Positions 62,846 to 64,000 of a DNA stretch of 64,000 bases are shown here, in pieces; position 1 is the first letter of the stretch; each line of letters begins with the position of its first letter. Where the stretch lies: contig NZ_CP050063.1 in NCBI RefSeq assembly GCF_011604685.1, positions 2,812,501 to 2,876,500 of the forward strand. Direction: 5' to 3'. The notes under the pieces are model-generated. The model searched no databases and had not been told where the DNA came from. It worked only from the letters and a program-made list of their open reading frames with translations. The translations under genes were made by a program, and so were the position numbers. This stretch comes from Spirosoma aureum (GTDB taxonomy: Bacteria > Bacteroidota > Bacteroidia > Cytophagales > Spirosomataceae).

Positions 62846-62910
62846 GGTTTGCCTACTGAGCTTCCTGAACGTTTCATCTTTTGGAAAGCTCAGTAGGTAA
62901 CCTTTTTTTT
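62846..62910 (+). terminator. rho-independent terminator of the ABC operon
   Basis: A stem with perfect core CCTACTGAGCTT (62852-62863) and its complement AAGCTCAGTAGG (62886-62897), with flanking pairs, is followed by eight T. Confidence 0.88.
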
Positions 62911-63083
62911 TGAGCAGTACCGAAATTGATAAGACCGTTGAAGCCCGCTAACCTCCGATTCCTGATTTCAAACCACGGTTAGTTGTTTTAGTAGCCTATG
63001 TGTGTCCAAATATATTCGGAATGGTAATACTTTCGTAACATTATGCTCCGAAATTGTATCTAGCTTGACGTAAACACATCAAT

Positions 63084-63602
63084 ATGCGTATCGACTGTGG
63101 CCCTTGTGTTATCCGCTCCTGGCAGCATGGCGATGAACAACGCCTGCACATCCATGCCAACAACAAAGGTATCTGGCTTAATCTGCGGGATCGATTCCCA
63201 CATCCCTACACCCAAACGGATGCACAGGTATGGATTAACCATGTAATTGATCAAAGGCCAGAAATCGGCTTTGCCATTGATGTCACTGGTGAAGCCGTGG
63301 GAGCCATTGGTTTAGAGTTGCACCAGGATATTGAGCGTTGTTCGGCCGAAGTGGGCTACTGGCTGGGCGAGCGCTATTGGGGCAAGGGAATCGTGACGGC
63401 GGCCTTAAAAGCCGTAACCGAGTATGGCTTTAGCCAGTTTGAATTAACCCGAATCTATGCCGTCCCTTTTGTACGAAATACGGCTTCCATAAAAGTACTG
63501 GAGAAGGTGGGTTATCAACGGGAAGGTATAATGCGTCGAAGCGCTGTCAAGAATGGCGAGGTATTAGATCAGGCCTTATATGCCTATACGACAGATCAGT
63601 AA
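63084..63602 (+). CDS. GNAT acetyltransferase, RimJ/RimL type
   Basis: This 172-residue acetyl-CoA-dependent acetyltransferase has VIRSWQHGDEQRLHIHANNK at the start, then AVGAIGLELHQDIERCSAEV. The acetyl-CoA pyrophosphate loop is GYWLGERYWGKGIVTAALKA (a variant of Q/RxxGxG/A). The last motif is NTASIKVLEKVGYQREGIMR. Members acetylate ribosomal N-termini, antibiotics or small amines; the target is unknown. It is single on the plus strand, with a near -7 box (TACTTTCG) about 55 bases upstream. Confidence 0.9.
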   Translation: MRIDCGPCVIRSWQHGDEQRLHIHANNKGIWLNLRDRFPHPYTQTDAQVWINHVIDQRPEIGFAIDVTGEAVGAIGLELHQDIERCSAEVGYWLGERYWGKGIVTAALKAVTEYGFSQFELTRIYAVPFVRNTASIKVLEKVGYQREGIMRRSAVKNGEVLDQALYAYTTDQ

Positions 63603-63954
63603 CTACGAAAACTAGATTGTCTGAATACACATCCGGGTTACTGAATCCATTCGGTGGCCTTCGCGTAAAGTTAGAATGAGCTTATTAACGTATTTGCGGA
63701 TTTTCCAGCATGATCGCATACGGCATGCCGGATTGTATACCTACCGATATTCGAACCTGAATCGTTCAGGCAGTGGCGAAAAGTGATCATCAATATTCCT
63801 GATCTATAGTGCTAAAGATCCGCCAGATGAGTACAACGTATTGATTTCCTGTGAACAAATCCGGCTGAAGACTTCAAATATCTAACAGAAACATAAAACG
63901 CGTTTAATCCGCAGTTCACAGGCGAGGCCGTACTTTGCGCAAACCAATGTACGC
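63603..63954. other. 352-bp intergenic region
   Basis: I see no ORF, RNA gene, terminator stem or repeat in this stretch, which probably holds the promoter of the truncated gene at the right edge. Confidence 0.35.
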
Positions 63955-64000
63955 ATGAATCGTCGGGACGTAGTTAGGCGAATGGGTACGAGCCTTGCGG
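63955..64000 (+). CDS. start of a twin-arginine-signal gene (5' fragment)
   Basis: An ATG at 63955 opens a frame that runs off the window: MNRRDVVRRMGTSLA. The N-R-R-D-V-V-R-R-M sequence is a twin-arginine (Tat) signal start, as seen in Bacteroidota oxidoreductases such as gluconate 2-dehydrogenase subunit 3 or in GMC-type partners. Only 15 codons are visible, so product and length are unknown. Confidence 0.55.
   Translation, partial: MNRRDVVRRMGTSLA

Overview
The window looks like a chromosomal segment of a Bacteroidota bacterium of the order Cytophagales, most like Spirosoma or a close relative. This is inferred from gene content, not from a database match. The signs are a type IX secretion (T9SS) C-terminal sorting domain, a CarboxypepD_reg-plug TonB-dependent receptor paired with a DUF4249 lipoprotein, a serine palmitoyltransferase-type enzyme, a histone H1-like (Hc1) protein, a Bacteroidetes-type promoter (TTTG-N19-TATTTTTG), and many long intergenic hairpins. 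I found no rRNA, tRNA, CRISPR array, transposase or phage structural gene.

Layout. 1-2.6 kb: the 3' end of an FG-GAP/T9SS cargo gene, an acidic orphan protein and a PAS histidine kinase. 3.0-5.6 kb: a copper chaperone and a CopA P1B ATPase. 5.8-13.2 kb: a CocE/X-Pro peptidase-like hydrolase, a small TonB-C-like protein, a DNA photolyase, and a TonB receptor with its DUF4249 partner. 13.2-17.7 kb: three paralogous MltD-like lytic transglycosylases on the minus strand, followed by RecQ. 20-28.4 kb: a Lys/Ala-rich exported protein, a DinB-like protein, a META lipoprotein, a very large ThuA/sugar-dehydrogenase/PKD/cytochrome c fusion, an orphan with Ulp1/YopJ-like cysteine-protease features, and a small membrane protein. 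28.4-36.7 kb: biotin carboxylase, serine palmitoyltransferase, Hc1, MaoC hydratase, an acyltransferase, an NTF2-like protein, FabG, a 37-residue membrane ORF coupled to a lipid kinase, and an orphan membrane-anchored protein. 36.9-40.4 kb: argG, a glycosyltransferase overlapping its end, and argC. 40.5-47 kb: an orphan lipoprotein, a DUF6883/DUF4926 pair bracketed by a 36-bp direct repeat, rarA, an ECF sigma factor, adenine deaminase and a DUF5009-type membrane protein.

47.2-58.3 kb is a coherent sugar locus. It holds a UxaA-family dehydratase, an SDR, an FAH-family hydrolase, an amidohydrolase lactonase, a second SDR, a FucP symporter, a mutarotase, an exported glycoside hydrolase-like protein and a sulfatase. 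Together they fit the non-phosphorylative oxidation of L-fucose (or a close 6-deoxy sugar) to pyruvate and lactate, fed by a sulfated polysaccharide. A membrane-anchored AraC-type regulator and a MacB/FtsX-type ABC exporter follow. The window ends with a GNAT acetyltransferase and the first codons of a twin-arginine-type gene.

The most unusual signals are four. (1) The DUF6883/DUF4926 cassette lies between an imperfect direct repeat, one copy of which is the 3' end of rarA. (2) The 418-residue orphan at 26.6 kb has a His-Asp-Gln-Cys order suggestive of a CE-clan protease. (3) A family of modular long hairpins shares the core AGCCGTGCCACGGTT. (4) The lytic transglycosylases carry a C-terminal domain that resembles the end of conjugative-transposon TraM.
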